This document shows, piece after piece, positions 62,769 to 64,000 of a stretch of DNA of 64,000 nucleotides. The stretch's first letter is position 1. Each line of letters begins with the position of its first letter. The notes under the pieces were generated by a model, which saw nothing but the letters and a program-made list of their open reading frames with translations, did not search any database and was not told where the DNA came from. The stretch covers positions 1-64,000 of the forward strand of contig SEEL01000011.1 in assembly GCA_004144345.1 (NCBI GenBank). The letters run 5' to 3'. This DNA is from Hyphomicrobiales bacterium. Its GTDB lineage: Bacteria; Pseudomonadota; Alphaproteobacteria; Rhizobiales; Devosiaceae. Made by a program: the position numbers and the translations under genes.

Positions 62769-64000
62769 AAAAGCCCGCCAGCCGCCGAACGCGCTGATGT
62801 CGCGCGCGCCCTTCAAGGCCTCGGCTTCAGCGAGAAAACCTTTCGCCGATGTGCCATCGCTGAAGGCGATGGTGCCGATGCCGAGCGGCGCCGGAATCCT
62901 GCTGACGAAGCTGCCAAAGCCTGCCGCGTCGAGCGACCAGATCTCTGCCTTGATTGCGGCGCCCTCACCGGCGCCGATACGCAGCAAGCCGGGCTTGGGC
63001 GGCGCGGTGTTGGGCAGGGCGTAGAGCCGATAGTCGGATACGGTTTCCACCGCACGCAGGAATGTGCCGCCCAGCGAGGTCAGCTCGTGATTCAGCGGCA
63101 GGCCGCTCAGATGCGCCCCGACCACGGCAATCTCGATCTGCCCGGCGGCGGCGCGCAGCGGCAGGGCAGGCGCTTCGCCCGTGACCGCCGCGCCGATCGC
63201 CGCGAGGTAGCCGTCTGTGCCCGCCTTGCCGATGAGCGTCAGGCTCGACGGCAAGCCATCGCTGCGCCTGCCGGCCGGTACGCTGATTGCCGCGAGATCG
63301 AGCAGATTGACGAAATTGGTGTAGCTGCCCAGGTTAGAATTGAGCGTGATCGGCTCGGCTTCCACCTCGGCCAGCGTGTACACGCGGGGCACGGTCGCGA
63401 CCGCGAGGCAATCGACACTGTCGAAGATCGGCGCCGTCTGCCGCTTCAGTTCGGCAAGCCTGTACATCGCCTCGAACGCGCCCACTGCCGTCAGTCCCGC
63501 CGCCCCGCCGATGATCTGGCGCGTCACCGGATGGAAGGCGTCCGGGTCCGTCTCGATCAGCGGCTTCGTCGCGGCGTAGCGTTCGGCCACCCACGGGCCC
63601 TCATAGAGCAGGCGCGCCACCGCATGCAGCGGTTCGAAATCCAATTCTACAAGCGCCGCGCCGAGCGCCACGAGCCGGTCGAGATCGGCTTCATAGGCCG
63701 CTTCTGCGTCGGCATCGCCGAAGAATTTGCGTTGTGCCGGCTGCGAGATGCCGACGCGGAACGATGCCGGTGCCGCACCCCTTGCGGGCAAAGGCAGCCT
63801 ACGCGAATAGGGATCGGCGGCGTCATAGCCGGCCGCGAGTTCGGTCACCTGCAGCGCCAGCGCCACATCGCGGGCGAACACCGAGATCGTATCGAGCGTC
63901 CGGCACGCCGGCACCATGCCTGTCGACGACAGCAGGCCGAGCGTTGGCTTAAGTCCGACGATGCCGTTCATGCCTGCCGGGATGCGGCCCGAGCCCGCCG
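62754..64000 (-). CDS. atzF: Allophanate hydrolase AtzF, partial (runs off the right edge)
   Basis: The visible part is the C-terminal ~415 residues, read leftward from the window edge. The amidase-signature domain includes AGSGRIPAGMNGIVGLKPT (the sequence after the nucleophile Ser) and continues to about residue 270; the C-terminal domain has VGAHLSGLPLNHELTSLGG, YALPNTAPPKPGLLRI and ISAFGGWRAFLAAR, diagnostic of AtzF. It converts allophanate to two ammonia and two CO2 without biotin. The start lies outside the window. Convergent with the GntR gene by a 15-bp overlap. Confidence 0.93.
   Translation of the reverse strand, partial: AGSGRIPAGMNGIVGLKPTLGLLSSTGMVPACRTLDTISVFARDVALALQVTELAAGYDAADPYSRRLPLPARGAAPASFRVGISQPAQRKFFGDADAEAAYEADLDRLVALGAALVELDFEPLHAVARLLYEGPWVAERYAATKPLIETDPDAFHPVTRQIIGGAAGLTAVGAFEAMYRLAELKRQTAPIFDSVDCLAVATVPRVYTLAEVEAEPITLNSNLGSYTNFVNLLDLAAISVPAGRRSDGLPSSLTLIGKAGTDGYLAAIGAAVTGEAPALPLRAAAGQIEIAVVGAHLSGLPLNHELTSLGGTFLRAVETVSDYRLYALPNTAPPKPGLLRIGAGEGAAIKAEIWSLDAAGFGSFVSRIPAPLGIGTIAFSDGTSAKGFLAEAEALKGARDISAFGGWRAFLAAR

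Overview
The window is high-GC chromosomal DNA of an alphaproteobacterium, most likely of the order Hyphomicrobiales (Rhizobiales), possibly a Devosia-like genus. The order is supported by chpT, ctrA and sciP lying together with a Caulobacter-type flagellar operon (fliF-fliG-fliH-fliN-flbD-flhA), by a DUF1134/EipA envelope protein, and by a candidate Irr-type iron box. The genus cannot be proven from this sequence. I see no phage, plasmid, transposase or CRISPR.

Layout. 1-389 is a gene-free inverted repeat with perfect 107-bp arms. 390-8.2 kb holds envelope and signalling genes (coiled-coil membrane protein, eipA, YHS protein, NAD-dependent epimerase, chpT, lipoprotein, CheY-like regulator) and a LacI regulator divergent from an extradiol-type dioxygenase. 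8.3-27.4 kb is the cell-cycle and flagellar block: ctrA, fliIJ, a diguanylate cyclase, flhA to fliF, sciP, flgD and fliK, with unrelated genes interspersed (acetyltransferase, PRC-barrel protein, zinc metallopeptidase, GST). 27.5-37 kb has a DUF2264 protein, a twice-frameshifted SEC-C gene, mnmA, an ECF sigma factor with a membrane VWA partner, a radical-SAM/UdgX DNA-repair pair and an elongator tRNA-Met. 37.3-43.1 kb is a ROK-controlled sugar ABC operon ending in a cytoplasmic GH5 enzyme. 43.1-48.9 kb is an iron-siderophore ABC importer operon (with an ABC exporter) behind the Irr-type box. 49-50.4 kb is a polyol dehydrogenase.

50.5-64 kb is the most interesting part. A short leftward operon encodes a stand-alone Rieske protein, an oxygenase that has lost its Rieske domain, and a GST-like protein; this resembles the NdmC/NdmD/NdmE methylxanthine N7-demethylase, but with the Rieske domain on its own and no reductase. 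Divergent from it, behind a textbook sigma-54 promoter, runs a tightly overlapping operon: a BMP-type purine/nucleoside-like ABC importer, biuret-hydrolase-like and triuret-hydrolase-like cysteine hydrolases, AtzG-AtzE amidase, a 5-formyl-THF cyclo-ligase-like protein, AtzH and a GntR regulator. A convergent allophanate hydrolase (AtzF) runs off the right edge. Together they would import a nitrogen-rich compound and strip it through triuret/carboxybiuret/biuret and allophanate to ammonia and CO2, possibly after an oxidative N-dealkylation. The two halves are individually recognisable; their combination into one pathway is my inference.

Two intergenic signals stand out elsewhere: a five-copy hairpin family whose stem varies in a compensatory way, and a 12-bp GAnTC-containing element shared upstream of ctrA and sciP.
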